Assembly: GCF_015207425.1 (NCBI RefSeq)
Contig: NZ_JADEWZ010000001.1
Location: 233,104-297,103, forward strand
Origin: Lusitaniella coriacea LEGE 07157
GTDB taxonomy: Bacteria; Cyanobacteriota; Cyanobacteriia; Cyanobacteriales; Spirulinaceae
Length of the DNA: 64,000 nt
Direction: 5' to 3'
The notes beneath the pieces were generated by a model. That model saw nothing but the letters and a program-made list of their open reading frames with translations. It searched no databases and had not been told where the DNA came from. The translations under genes and the position numbers were made by a program. Shown here piece by piece: positions 1 to 9,350 of the stretch (position 1 is the stretch's first letter; each line of letters begins with the position of its first letter).

Positions 1-1
1 A

Positions 2-3000
2 GAAAAGAACGGCGATATTAAGCGAGAAAGACAACCTCTAGAATCCAGAACTCCCCCCATGGACGAAGGGTTGGGTGCTGGCACGTGCGAAGCAGCCCTC
101 ACTACCAGTGCAAAACTCGTCAGTCAAGGCGGTTGGTACAAATCCGGTAGCGCCCTCAAAAAAAGCTTCTTTATTTATACCGCTACAATTCCCATTACCA
201 ATAAAGACCAAGATGGCTTGATTCCAAATATTGGGTCGGCTCGTATTCAAGACAAAAATAACTATGAAAATAGTACTGATACTCGTACCTTCTCTGCTCT
301 AGAGTACCAACAAGATCAATCCCGAATTCCTCTCGCTAACTTTGCTGTTGTCTTTGATGACGACTTGGCAATTGTTTCTGGTACAGATCTCTTCCTCAAT
401 GGCAGCGTTCTCGCCAACAGCAATCTTTATCTATCCCCAAGTCAAGGACGATCGAACACAGTCGAACTGTATCAAGTCAGCGCCCCCAAGTCCTGCTTCT
501 ATACAGAAGAAAACAGTAAGATTTTTGTTGGCGGTCAGCTTGTTAACTCCCCACCAGCCTTCAACTCTTATCAAGGAAATACAGTCAAAGCCCATTTATT
601 CAGAGAAGGTGCTACCCCAAATCAAGGAGGAGATAGCCAAGTCAAACAAAACAACCAATCCGTTCAAAACGAAGCGCCTGATAAAACGCAATACAATAAC
701 CAAGCCTATGTCGATCGAATTGATTACCTTGTAGATCGATGGATTGCGGCGAAGCCCGATGAAAACAGCGCAGAAGTGCTAGATCCGCAATTAGAAGTGA
801 ATGTAACGCGAATCTATCACAACGACGACCCCAAGGACGTTCAAGACAGTCTGACGGGATTGAGCAGTCCCAACGGCAGATCTGAAAAGCGGAGAGAAGC
901 CTTATTCGACTACTTCAAAGCTCGTATGAGGCGCGTTCCTTACGATGAAGTGAGCTACGCAGTTAGCAGCAGTGCTGCGGGTGAAAACTTTGCAGGTAAG
1001 AACTTTATCAGTACAGGAGATCGCCTGCGTCCGCCAAAAGAATGGATGTTCCCCTACGAACCCACAGATGGAAGAAGCGAGGGGAGCTATGCCAAGATTG
1101 CCCTCAATATTGCTGGGAATAAAGTCAAACCCGAAGCGACCGAACCCGAAACCCTGTCTGATGACACTCAGGAAAACCACGTTGGAGATCGCATCCTAAT
1201 CGGTAATAGCTTGCCCGCCATCTGGTACAAAATGACCAACTACGGGCAATATACCAATGGAAACGATACCACTGGAGTCTTTGTTCAAGAAGACAGCGGA
1301 GAATTTCAGCCCATTCAAGACAAAATATGGGATACAGACGAAAACGATCCTAGGCGCACTCGCGGCCGTCTCACTCGCCAGCGCATCCTCTCAGACGTTG
1401 GAGACACCGGGCGCAGTGGCTTCTGGGAAGAAGCAGCCGCCACTCAACCAGAAACTAAGCTCGACCCTATTGGCGGTTTGCGAGTCATTACCGGAGCCGG
1501 AATCTACGATCCAGAACCGACAAACAATGTAACTGGAAATAACTTTTACCGTAAAGGGCAAGAAATTTATTACAGTGGTGGATTTACACCTCCCGCCGAT
1601 CCTACGGGTAGCGGTTACACCGTCGTTTGGCCCGACACAATGCCCTCCCAAGGCAACCTAAAAATGCGGGCAACCGCCGTCTATCACTACGCGCGAGATG
1701 CGGCATTCTCTAAGGCAGAAGGCACTCAAGCTGCAAACAATGATGGCGACCAAAAACTCTTGGCGTGCGTCAGCAGCTACTACGATCCCACCAATGCTAC
1801 AACGGCAAGAAACCGCAACGACCTCTCCGCCGATGTGAGTGGAGAGCCAAATAACGGTGGTACTCGACCGACAGTCAGCGATTTAGGTTGGTCGAACAAT
1901 GGCATTGTCTACAACCCAAGTTTTACTCGACCCACTAGTGCAAGTCGAGGTACGGTTCCCCAAGACGATCCTACAACTGGGCTATTCGGTGGAGCGCCAA
2001 CAAACCTCACGACAGGCAGTAATGCCAACCAAGTTCTTGCGTACCAAGCGAATTTAGTCTTTCCCGACGGTCGCTTTGTCAACGAACCTCTGCGTCGTGC
2101 TTTGCTGACCCTTGCTAGAGGGACAAAGCCAAGTTTGTCCGAGCAAGCGAGTATTGACTCAACCCTCTGTGCTTGGCAAATTCTCAACAGTCCTACGGGA
2201 GGTCAAAGCACGGCGTTTATCGAACATGGAGCAATAAAAGAAGCAGCTTTCCTCAATAGCAGACAGGTTAAAACCCTTGAGCAAAAAGGTTCTCGCGCCA
2301 CCTTCGTCGGGGAATACGACCTCGCTATTGAAGAACGCCAGCCCCTGGAAATCCGCGTGACGATGCTCAATCTTGACAAACTGCGCAAAAAGGAAATTGG
2401 CTTCCAACAGAGTATCGATCAAACTTCCCCGTCTCCGGAATTCATGCTTCCCAATAGCGGAATTATTTATGCCAGCCGAGATGATGCTCTGCCAGACATC
2501 AGCGATGCACCCGTAGCCGACAATACTGCCGACCCGGCAGATATCGCCAAAAGCGCAGTAGACTATCAACTTGACCCTACTCGCCGTCCCAATGGCGTTC
2601 TGGTCTACAACGGTGAAAAACTCGGTCGTAGGGATGACAACAACAGCTTTAAAACAGTCACTCCCGGTGAAGCAGAGAAAGGATTAACCTTTGTAAGCAA
2701 TCTACCTGCTTATATTTGGGCATGGTCTGATGCTAACAACAACGGCGTTGTGGAAGGTGGTGAGAATTCGAGGTTCAACGCTCACACTCAAAATGAATTT
2801 ACCGACAGCGCTGATTTCCTCAATTACAATCGCAACAACCTCAACCCGAACTTTGCGTGTCGTAAAGAGGATTCCCGTCTTCCCGGCTGTACAACAGGTG
2901 ATAGATGGCGACCCGCTAACATATTGGCAGATTCAGTCGCCTTGCTCTCCAAAGATTTCCGCTTTGGCTTCCGTAATGAAGGGGACTTCGACCTGAGAAA

Positions 3001-5362
3001 TAACATTGATGCTTATCCTCACGAAGGTTCCTATAGCCCTTATCTTCCCACTACGGCGGCTCGCCAAAAGCGCAAGCAAAACGGTTTCTTTGACAATAAC
3101 TATGTCACAAACGGTTTGAGCAGCAGGAGTTTAACTGTGAACTACAACGGGGGAAATCGAACTCCAAACGATCAAGATTACACAGCACAACCCAATGCAA
3201 ATAACGATGCTGTTCCTAGTTCCTACTTCACCAACTTCGTCACCCCCATCCAGCGACGACGGAATAATTTCTCGGAATACGTGATGGAAACCTGTCGCAA
3301 AACTCCGGTATCTGCTTGTCAGCCTAATGATTGGGTTATTGCTGGCTACGATGCAAGTGGAAACGGCGACCTGAATCAAAATGGAATCGATGAAACAAAT
3401 ATCCTTGGTTCGGGGGTTGCACTCGACCTGAATGGAAATAGTACGACGGATACCAATCTGCCTGAAACAACTGCAATTCCAACCTGGATAGTGGTGCAAG
3501 CAATTGATAACGGTCAAACAATTGCTATGAATCGCCTAGGATCGGGAACAACAGCACAACCGCCTATCAGTTTGGATGACCAGCATTTTCCTCGTCGTGT
3601 TGCCTTTGTGCGCGACCAGAACAATCAGTTAGCGTTAACAGATACATGGACTGGAACCAGTGCGGGCAATATAGACAGCAGCATACGTGTAACTCCAATC
3701 GCCCTAGGTCGCGATGGCGCAAATGTTGGCAAGTTTGGATATGATGTGGCTCCACCCAATTCAAATCCAGATAATAACCTCCCCGAACTTTGGTTTAAAA
3801 CCACAACTAATGGAGATGGTCGCCCTGCTACTCAGACCGGCAACATCACCTACAATAACGACCAGCTTTACTACAAACCTCCTGCAACTGAAATAGATGA
3901 GTTCCTCTTACCGGATGTACTCAATCTGTCTCAGGATGAAATGGGAACCCTCGGCGGAGAAGCAGCAAAACTCAGGACAATCTTTCAGGCGCTTAATGGC
4001 TATGCCTATCCTGTAACTGGGACTTTTACGCCTTCAACCACCATCAATAGCGATAAGTCTGCTGACTTTGCCTTTTGTATTGATGGAACGGATGCTAATG
4101 GACGCGGACGATTACAAGCCTACACAGGGGCTAACCTGAGTGCGGACTGTAATGGAACAATCCTTGGGAATGTTGAAACCGCACGTACAAATCTGATGAG
4201 TTTGAACATCGCTCCAATCTCACCGATTGCGGAGACTGGAAATACAGCGTTTGTTGCCGACAAAAAAGTGAATGTTTATCAGTTTACGAACACTAACAAT
4301 ACTCTCGGTAATGGTGGAACAGAAACGATTAGCCTTGAACGAGGCAACCAAGAAGACCCAATCTTTGTTCTCAGGGCTAATGGAAACACCCCTATTACAT
4401 TCAACGGCGTTACTCTCCAACTCAATGGCGTTAACCCCAACAATGTATTCTGGGTTTCCAACAGTGGCATGAAATTCCAAGGGACGAATGAGTTGGCAGG
4501 CAACTTTATTGGCAACCGAGCTAATAACGTCGATAACAACCTAGATATGAACGTTGATGGTGCTTCAACCACTGCTATACGAGGCGGTCGCTTCCTAGGT
4601 TTCTACGGAAGTCAGTACAATGCGAATGCAAATCATTTACGGGCTGACTTTGCAGGTTCAGGGGTTGCCTTCAACGCGATTACTACCCAGTTCGAACCCC
4701 TTCTAGAACCCGTTCTGCAACTTCATGACGTTGATACTGATAATAATTTCAGGGAGGGTAATATCGGTCAAGGCGCTAACGTCAGTGGAACCAAATGGTT
4801 AACCCCTGCGACAGACAACACTGAGTTTCATATCCTATTTGCTGGAGGTAATACACCGACTCGTCCTGAACGAACTGTTAGTGGGACAAACCACAATAGC
4901 GAACCGGATGGTGGTATTGCTAACTTCCCTCGCCTACTCGAAAACTGGTTAAGCAAAGACCTCCGAATCAACGGGTCGATGATGGAATTCGAGCGTAGCA
5001 AATATGCTACGGGGCCTTTCCGTCCATTGGAAAAAGATTCTGGAGATGCAGTACGTAGTGGCCCGTTCAACTACTTGCAACGGTATAAAGCCGCAAACTT
5101 GGGTGGTCGCATTCCTTATAATGAAGCGCCAAATCGTCTCTATGGTTACGATGTTGCTCTGTTAACTCAAACCCCCGACCTGTTCAGCAGTCGCTTTACT
5201 GGTCCCCCTGCGGGAGACCCCGATGAATTCTTCCGAGAAGTTAGCCGAGACGATGATTGGGTGCGGACGCTTCTCTGTGCTAAGACCCATAAAGAGAATA
5301 AGAAAGCTGTGAACGACAATCAACGTCCAATCGACTTCTGCAAAAAGAGAGCAGGAGATTAA
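2..5362 (+). CDS. hpsA: Hormogonium polysaccharide biosynthesis protein HpsA (5' end outside window)
   Basis: The frame is open from base 2, so the true start lies upstream; the first in-frame ATG is at 59. About 1,786 residues are visible. The protein is very rich in Asn, Asp, Gly and Thr, as in large exported surface proteins. I recognise HpsA from its overall character, from segments such as WRPANILADSVALLS near visible residue 969 and FRNEGDFDLRNN just after, and from the pseudopilin genes that follow. In Nostoc punctiforme the hps locus is needed for hormogonium polysaccharide secretion and gliding; the molecular role of HpsA is not established. Asp/Asn/Gly loops resembling calcium-binding EF-hand or dockerin loops occur near bases 2727-2765 and 3349-3395. 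No membrane segment is visible here. The family call is fairly sure, the function is inferred. Confidence 0.8.
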   Translation, partial: EKNGDIKRERQPLESRTPPMDEGLGAGTCEAALTTSAKLVSQGGWYKSGSALKKSFFIYTATIPITNKDQDGLIPNIGSARIQDKNNYENSTDTRTFSALEYQQDQSRIPLANFAVVFDDDLAIVSGTDLFLNGSVLANSNLYLSPSQGRSNTVELYQVSAPKSCFYTEENSKIFVGGQLVNSPPAFNSYQGNTVKAHLFREGATPNQGGDSQVKQNNQSVQNEAPDKTQYNNQAYVDRIDYLVDRWIAAKPDENSAEVLDPQLEVNVTRIYHNDDPKDVQDSLTGLSSPNGRSEKRREALFDYFKARMRRVPYDEVSYAVSSSAAGENFAGKNFISTGDRLRPPKEWMFPYEPTDGRSEGSYAKIALNIAGNKVKPEATEPETLSDDTQENHVGDRILIGNSLPAIWYKMTNYGQYTNGNDTTGVFVQEDSGEFQPIQDKIWDTDENDPRRTRGRLTRQRILSDVGDTGRSGFWEEAAATQPETKLDPIGGLRVITGAGIYDPEPTNNVTGNNFYRKGQEIYYSGGFTPPADPTGSGYTVVWPDTMPSQGNLKMRATAVYHYARDAAFSKAEGTQAANNDGDQKLLACVSSYYDPTNATTARNRNDLSADVSGEPNNGGTRPTVSDLGWSNNGIVYNPSFTRPTSASRGTVPQDDPTTGLFGGAPTNLTTGSNANQVLAYQANLVFPDGRFVNEPLRRALLTLARGTKPSLSEQASIDSTLCAWQILNSPTGGQSTAFIEHGAIKEAAFLNSRQVKTLEQKGSRATFVGEYDLAIEERQPLEIRVTMLNLDKLRKKEIGFQQSIDQTSPSPEFMLPNSGIIYASRDDALPDISDAPVADNTADPADIAKSAVDYQLDPTRRPNGVLVYNGEKLGRRDDNNSFKTVTPGEAEKGLTFVSNLPAYIWAWSDANNNGVVEGGENSRFNAHTQNEFTDSADFLNYNRNNLNPNFACRKEDSRLPGCTTGDRWRPANILADSVALLSKDFRFGFRNEGDFDLRNNIDAYPHEGSYSPYLPTTAARQKRKQNGFFDNNYVTNGLSSRSLTVNYNGGNRTPNDQDYTAQPNANNDAVPSSYFTNFVTPIQRRRNNFSEYVMETCRKTPVSACQPNDWVIAGYDASGNGDLNQNGIDETNILGSGVALDLNGNSTTDTNLPETTAIPTWIVVQAIDNGQTIAMNRLGSGTTAQPPISLDDQHFPRRVAFVRDQNNQLALTDTWTGTSAGNIDSSIRVTPIALGRDGANVGKFGYDVAPPNSNPDNNLPELWFKTTTNGDGRPATQTGNITYNNDQLYYKPPATEIDEFLLPDVLNLSQDEMGTLGGEAAKLRTIFQALNGYAYPVTGTFTPSTTINSDKSADFAFCIDGTDANGRGRLQAYTGANLSADCNGTILGNVETARTNLMSLNIAPISPIAETGNTAFVADKKVNVYQFTNTNNTLGNGGTETISLERGNQEDPIFVLRANGNTPITFNGVTLQLNGVNPNNVFWVSNSGMKFQGTNELAGNFIGNRANNVDNNLDMNVDGASTTAIRGGRFLGFYGSQYNANANHLRADFAGSGVAFNAITTQFEPLLEPVLQLHDVDTDNNFREGNIGQGANVSGTKWLTPATDNTEFHILFAGGNTPTRPERTVSGTNHNSEPDGGIANFPRLLENWLSKDLRINGSMMEFERSKYATGPFRPLEKDSGDAVRSGPFNYLQRYKAANLGGRIPYNEAPNRLYGYDVALLTQTPDLFSSRFTGPPAGDPDEFFREVSRDDDWVRTLLCAKTHKENKKAVNDNQRPIDFCKKRAGD

Positions 5363-5385
5363 ACAGAGGTAGCTGTCTTAAAATT

Positions 5386-5449
5386 GGTGGGTTACGGTGA
5401 ATAATAAATCAGAAATTGGATTCCCCGTCCAGTTACCGCCTAACCCACC
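5386..5449. repeat. Inverted repeat downstream of hpsA
   Basis: GGTGGGTTA at 5386-5394 is matched by TAACCCACC at 5441-5449, a perfect 9-bp stem with a 46-base loop, lying 23 bases after the hpsA stop. It could act as a terminator or mRNA-stabilising hairpin, or be a decayed copy of a palindromic dispersed element. There is no T-tract, so a simple intrinsic terminator is not favoured. Confidence 0.45.
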
Positions 5450-5546
5450 TTCTGTTCCCTCTGTATTCTTTGTAGTTCAATCCTCTAGATAACGTTGATG
5501 ACTGTCTCTCGTATTTTTCCAAATTGTTGAAGTCAATTCTCCTCTC

Positions 5547-6251
5547 ATGAACCCTCACAAAATCTTCAAGCATCTTCAATCGCAATCTGACGAATCCGGC
5601 TTAACGATTATTGAATCCCTCGTGGCGATTATTGTCGTTAGCATTATGTTGGTTTCTATTGCACCTGTCCTCACTCTCTCCGTCGCCAACCGCTTACAGG
5701 CGAAGCAAACTGAAGCAGCAACAAAAGCAGCTCAAGCTTATATTGACGGTATTCGTTCTGGAACCATCGACCACCCCCCTGTCATGCGAAAAGGGGATGA
5801 TACTCTCGGAAAATACAATGCACCCCAGACAGGCAATTTAACCTGCAATGATGCCAATAAAAAGGAATATTGTACGGCACCTGCCAATAATTTGTTTTGT
5901 ATTGATGGCGATGGAGAGGATGTGAAAAATGCTGGCGATAAGTATAAATGTACGAAAGATAGCCACAGAGATATGATCGTTCAGGGATTTGGCTACGTAC
6001 CCGATCCCGATCGATCGAAAGGATATCGCAGCTATAAACTCGGCGTGCGTGTCTATCGCGCTGATGCTTTTGCTTTGAGTGGAAAACTACTAAAGCATTC
6101 TGATACAGGAGTAGAAGGAAAGAAGCAATCAAGTTTCGGGTATTTCAAAAAGAAAACTCCTTTGCTGGAAACAACTAGTGAAATTGAAGTGGATGATAGT
6201 AGTGAATTTGACAAACTCTGCAAAAAAGCGGGTTTCCAAAATTGTTTCTAA
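5547..6251 (+). CDS. hpsB: Hormogonium polysaccharide secretion pseudopilin HpsB
   Basis: This 234-residue protein has a type III (prepilin) signal: a short basic leader, then SGLTIIES at residues 17-24, with cleavage expected after Gly18 and the conserved Glu at mature position 5 (Glu23). A hydrophobic helix of about 20 residues follows, then a soluble domain rich in Lys and Asp with several Cys. Pseudopilins of this type are processed by prepilin peptidase and assembled into a short inner-membrane pseudopilus that drives export. It lies 184 bases after hpsA and 82 bases before the chosen hpsC start, on the same strand, matching the hpsA-hpsB-hpsC order of Nostoc. No strong Shine-Dalgarno is visible before the ATG. 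The pseudopilin class is certain; the HpsB name rests on position and size. Confidence 0.8.
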   Translation: MNPHKIFKHLQSQSDESGLTIIESLVAIIVVSIMLVSIAPVLTLSVANRLQAKQTEAATKAAQAYIDGIRSGTIDHPPVMRKGDDTLGKYNAPQTGNLTCNDANKKEYCTAPANNLFCIDGDGEDVKNAGDKYKCTKDSHRDMIVQGFGYVPDPDRSKGYRSYKLGVRVYRADAFALSGKLLKHSDTGVEGKKQSSFGYFKKKTPLLETTSEIEVDDSSEFDKLCKKAGFQNCF

Positions 6252-6320
6252 TTAAAGGATTTTAGTTGATAGGTAGTTATTGAATTTCAAGCAGCAGTAC
6301 GATCTAAGGGGTCGAACCCA

Positions 6321-6327
6321 GGGAGAG
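6321..6327 (+). promoter_or_regulatory. Shine-Dalgarno that decides the hpsC start
   Basis: GGGAGAG lies six bases before the ATG at 6334. This favours that ATG over the upstream in-frame TTG at 6280, which has no such site. Confidence 0.6.
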
Positions 6328-6333
6328 ACAAAA

Positions 6334-7356
6334 ATGATGCGAACAATCCAGTTTTTATTAAGAAATCAGCTTCAACGGAAAAAATACAAAAAGGGTAATG
6401 ATGGTTTTACTCTTATTGAGCTGCTGGTTGCCATGATAATTGCTGCAATTATCATTACACCATTACTTGGCTTTATGCTCAATGTGATGAGAACCGATCA
6501 ACAGGAACAAGCCAAAGTTTCTTCAGAGCAAGAATTGCAGGCGGCGATTGATTTCATTAGTCAAGACTTGCAACAAGCAGTTTATGTTTATGACAACGAT
6601 GGCTTAAGTAGAAATAATAACGCAGGTACTCCCAAAAACTCAGGGATTAAAGATCAGTTACCAAATTGTCCAGCAAGCACAAAATGTACTCCCGTTTTAG
6701 TGTTTTGGAAGCGTCTCTTTCTCGATAAAGAAATGTCTCTTGCGAAAAAGGGAGGTGGAAGTATTCAGGTAAAAGAGGCGATTAAAACTGCTCAAGGGCA
6801 AGAAGGCGATACATTTGTGTATTCTTTGGTCGGATATTACTTGGTTGAGGATAATAATACCAATAATAATAATCCTTGGTCTGATGTGGCTCGGATTCAT
6901 CGCTTTGAAATTAGAGATGGGATAAAAACGGCGGACAGAAAAGAATTCTTAGCGATTCCAAGCAATGGGTTTGCTCCTCCTCCGTTAGGAAAAACCGGAA
7001 ATCTCAAAACGAAGATGAATCAGTGGAAAAAAGGTAACGGAAATTATGATGTGGGAGACGTTGTTATTGATTACGTTGAAAAAATCGACTCTAAGGCTCC
7101 ACAAGCGATGGAGTGTGACACAACAAGGTCAGGTATAGATATAAGCGAGCAGCGCGTTCCCAGCGATAAAAATAAATACAAAAGCTTTGTTGCTTGTGTT
7201 AATTCCAAGAAAAATTCAGTTCGAGTTTATATTCGTGGAAATGCTTTAGCAAGAATTAATCTACGTAAGACGAATGATTATACAGATGGCTTGTCATCTT
7301 ATTTCCCTGTGGTTAGTACTCAAGTGAAAGGACGAAGTTTCTTGTTTTCAAAATAG
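6334..7356 (+). CDS. hpsC: Hormogonium polysaccharide secretion pseudopilin HpsC
   Basis: With the ATG at 6334 the protein is 340 residues. It opens with a basic leader and DGFTLIELL at residues 23-31; cleavage is expected after Gly24, giving mature Phe1 and Glu5. A hydrophobic helix (AMIIAAIIITPLLGFML) follows, then a long soluble domain. The size suits a GspJ/K-like minor pseudopilin rather than a major pilin. It directly follows hpsB and precedes a third pseudopilin, so the three probably assemble into one pseudopilus. An in-frame TTG start at 6280 would add 18 residues but lacks a ribosome site. The coding region is noticeably AT-rich and has no HIP1 site. Confidence 0.78.
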   Translation: MMRTIQFLLRNQLQRKKYKKGNDGFTLIELLVAMIIAAIIITPLLGFMLNVMRTDQQEQAKVSSEQELQAAIDFISQDLQQAVYVYDNDGLSRNNNAGTPKNSGIKDQLPNCPASTKCTPVLVFWKRLFLDKEMSLAKKGGGSIQVKEAIKTAQGQEGDTFVYSLVGYYLVEDNNTNNNNPWSDVARIHRFEIRDGIKTADRKEFLAIPSNGFAPPPLGKTGNLKTKMNQWKKGNGNYDVGDVVIDYVEKIDSKAPQAMECDTTRSGIDISEQRVPSDKNKYKSFVACVNSKKNSVRVYIRGNALARINLRKTNDYTDGLSSYFPVVSTQVKGRSFLFSK

Positions 7357-7503
7357 TGAGTGAGGTTGAATGGTAAAAAAGCTCAACTCACTTACTAGTT
7401 CGTATAAAAAGAATTAAGTCGAATGAAGAATAAATCTGTACAAATCCAAGTTTGTATTTATTTTTCCCAGATTTAAACTATGTAAATTGAAAGGGGAATT
7501 GAT

Positions 7504-8244
7504 ATGATGAATGGCTTGAGTTTACTGAGGAAACGGCTGCTGAATTCAAAACAATTGTTTAAAAAACAAGCTGAACCAGATACCGGATTTACACTAATTG
7601 AGGTGTTAGTAGTAATTGTTATTGTTGGTATTTTGGCGGCTATTCTGTCACCAAGTTGGCTGCGATTTGTGAACCAGCGTAAGGTGAATGCTATTAATAA
7701 TGAGATTTTTCGGGCAATCCAGGAAGCGCAGAGTAAAGCAAAGGCGACGAATAGAAGCTATAGCGTAAGTTTCCGAACAAATAATCGCATCCCGGAGATT
7801 GCGGTTTATCCGGCTGGGTATTTTGAGATCAATCAGAACATAGAGTTCAGGTTCGATCCTTATATTGGTCAGTTTAAAGGTTGGAAGCCTTTAGGAGAAG
7901 AGGCATCACTGCAACCAGGACAGGTGGTTTTGGGTGCAAACTTTGATGGAGTCAATAAAATTACGGGAAGTCAATTAGTTTTTGCTCGCAAGCCAACGAA
8001 TTATAACGATAAGCCGCAGACAATTACATTCGACCATACAGGCATTTTAGATCCGGCAGTGGGTCCTAATTTGGGGACGGGTACGAATCCAGATGGAATT
8101 ATTATTACGGTGGCGGAACCGAAGGGAAAAGAAAATAATACGAATTATAATCAACCGATTGAGGGTACTAAGCGTTGCGTGAAGGTTAAAACATTGTTGG
8201 GAGCGTTGGAGATGGCGGAGGGGAAGGATTGCGAGAAGTCTTAA
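7504..8244 (+). CDS. GspH/FimT-like pseudopilin, third of the hps pseudopilin set (HpsD-like)
   Basis: This 246-residue protein has the prepilin motif TGFTLIEVL at residues 27-35 (cleavage after Gly28, Glu at mature +5), then a hydrophobic helix and the WLRFVNQRKVN segment typical of GspH/FimT-type minor pilins. A purine-rich ribosome site (AAAGGGGAA, about 7490-7498) precedes the ATG. It is 147 bases downstream of hpsC. In Nostoc three pseudopilin genes (hpsB-D) follow hpsA, so this is the positional equivalent of hpsD, but I cannot confirm orthology. Its stop lies only three bases from the stop of the convergent dehydratase gene, leaving almost no room for a terminator. Confidence 0.7.
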   Translation: MMNGLSLLRKRLLNSKQLFKKQAEPDTGFTLIEVLVVIVIVGILAAILSPSWLRFVNQRKVNAINNEIFRAIQEAQSKAKATNRSYSVSFRTNNRIPEIAVYPAGYFEINQNIEFRFDPYIGQFKGWKPLGEEASLQPGQVVLGANFDGVNKITGSQLVFARKPTNYNDKPQTITFDHTGILDPAVGPNLGTGTNPDGIIITVAEPKGKENNTNYNQPIEGTKRCVKVKTLLGALEMAEGKDCEKS

Positions 8245-8247
8245 GGT

Positions 8248-9213
8248 TTACAGCAGCGATAAGACGTGTTTCAGGGCAACATTGCCTCCACTAATGATAA
8301 TTCCTATTTTGGAGCCTTCTGCTTGGATGTAGCCTTCGAGGAGTGCGGTTGCAGCTAAAGCACCTGTGGGCTCGACGACAATTTTCAGGCGTTCCCAGAG
8401 AAAAAACATGGTGCGGATAAGTGCGTCATCGGGAACGGCAACCATGTCATCGACGTAATGCAGAACGAGGGGAAAGGTGAGATCCCCTAGGCTGGGGGTT
8501 CTTGCGCCGTCGGCGATGGTGTTGGGGTTGTGTACGGTTTGTAGGGTTTTAGTGTGGAAGGAGCGCGTAGCATCGTCTCCGGCGAGGGGTTCTACGCCTA
8601 TGATGCGACAATGGGGAGAGAGGGTTTTGGTCGCGATCGCGCACCCACTGAGTAAACCACCTCCACCACAGCACACGAGGAGCATATCGAGTTCTCCGAC
8701 TGCTTCAATTAATTCCTTAGCTGTCGTTCCTTGTCCGGCGATGATGTGGGGATGGTTATAGGGGGGAATGAGGGTTAAGCCGCGTTCTTGGGACAGTGTG
8801 CTGGCAATTTCTTCCCGTACCGCGATCGCGCGATTGTAGAGAATAATTTCTGCACCGTAATCTCGCGTTGCTGCAATCTTAACCCCTGGCGCATCTTGAG
8901 GCATCACAATTGTAGTGGGAATCCCCAACAAACTGCCTGCAAGGGCAATTGCTTGGGCGTGATTGCCCGATGAATAGGTCAGTACGCCTTGTTTTTTCTG
9001 TTCGGAAGAGAGTTGAGAAAGGGCGTTATAGGCACCGCGAAATTTAAAAGACCCCGCCCGTTGAAAGTTTTCGCACTTAAAAAAAACCTCAGCTCGAACG
9101 CGCGAATTAACCGTTCTAGAGGTCATCACCGGAGTTTGATTGGCAACCCCCTTTAAGCGCTCTGAAGCAGCTTGGATGTCCTGGTAGGTTACTTGTGCGA
9201 GAGAATCGGGCAT
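8248..9213 (-). CDS. PLP-dependent threonine/serine dehydratase family protein
   Basis: The 321-residue protein is a fold-type II PLP enzyme. SFKFRGAYNAL at residues 55-65 carries the Schiff-base Lys57, SSGNHAQA is the substrate loop, and CCGGGGLLSG near residue 184 is the glycine loop that binds the PLP phosphate. There is no C-terminal ACT regulatory domain, so it is not the biosynthetic, isoleucine-inhibited IlvA; the length fits catabolic threonine ammonia-lyase, serine racemase or threo-3-hydroxyaspartate ammonia-lyase. The exact substrate cannot be told from sequence. It converges on the third pseudopilin gene with a three-base gap. Confidence 0.85.
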   Translation of the reverse strand: MPDSLAQVTYQDIQAASERLKGVANQTPVMTSRTVNSRVRAEVFFKCENFQRAGSFKFRGAYNALSQLSSEQKKQGVLTYSSGNHAQAIALAGSLLGIPTTIVMPQDAPGVKIAATRDYGAEIILYNRAIAVREEIASTLSQERGLTLIPPYNHPHIIAGQGTTAKELIEAVGELDMLLVCCGGGGLLSGCAIATKTLSPHCRIIGVEPLAGDDATRSFHTKTLQTVHNPNTIADGARTPSLGDLTFPLVLHYVDDMVAVPDDALIRTMFFLWERLKIVVEPTGALAATALLEGYIQAEGSKIGIIISGGNVALKHVLSLL

Positions 9214-9245
9214 CTTCAGTTAACAATTGCCAATTACCAGTTACC

Positions 9246-9267
9246 AATTTAAATGCGTAACAGCTTA
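9246..9267 (-). repeat. 22-nt dispersed element, copy 1
   Basis: Read on the minus strand this is TAAGCT-N7-ATTTAAATT, identical at all 22 positions to copy 2 at 13126-13147. It lies between the HD-domain gene and the dehydratase gene, both on the minus strand. Confidence 0.8.
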
Positions 9268-9350
9268 CCCTGTCGTATCGCAACACTGCCTTAATCTTGT
9301 CCTGTTTGCAGCAAAAGCGAAGTAACCTCTCTGAATTTCGATCTCACAAA

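Noticed and set aside
6300..6330. tRNA-like GGTCGAACCC motif before hpsC
   Set aside because: No acceptor, D or anticodon stem can be folded around it; the region is the hpsC leader.
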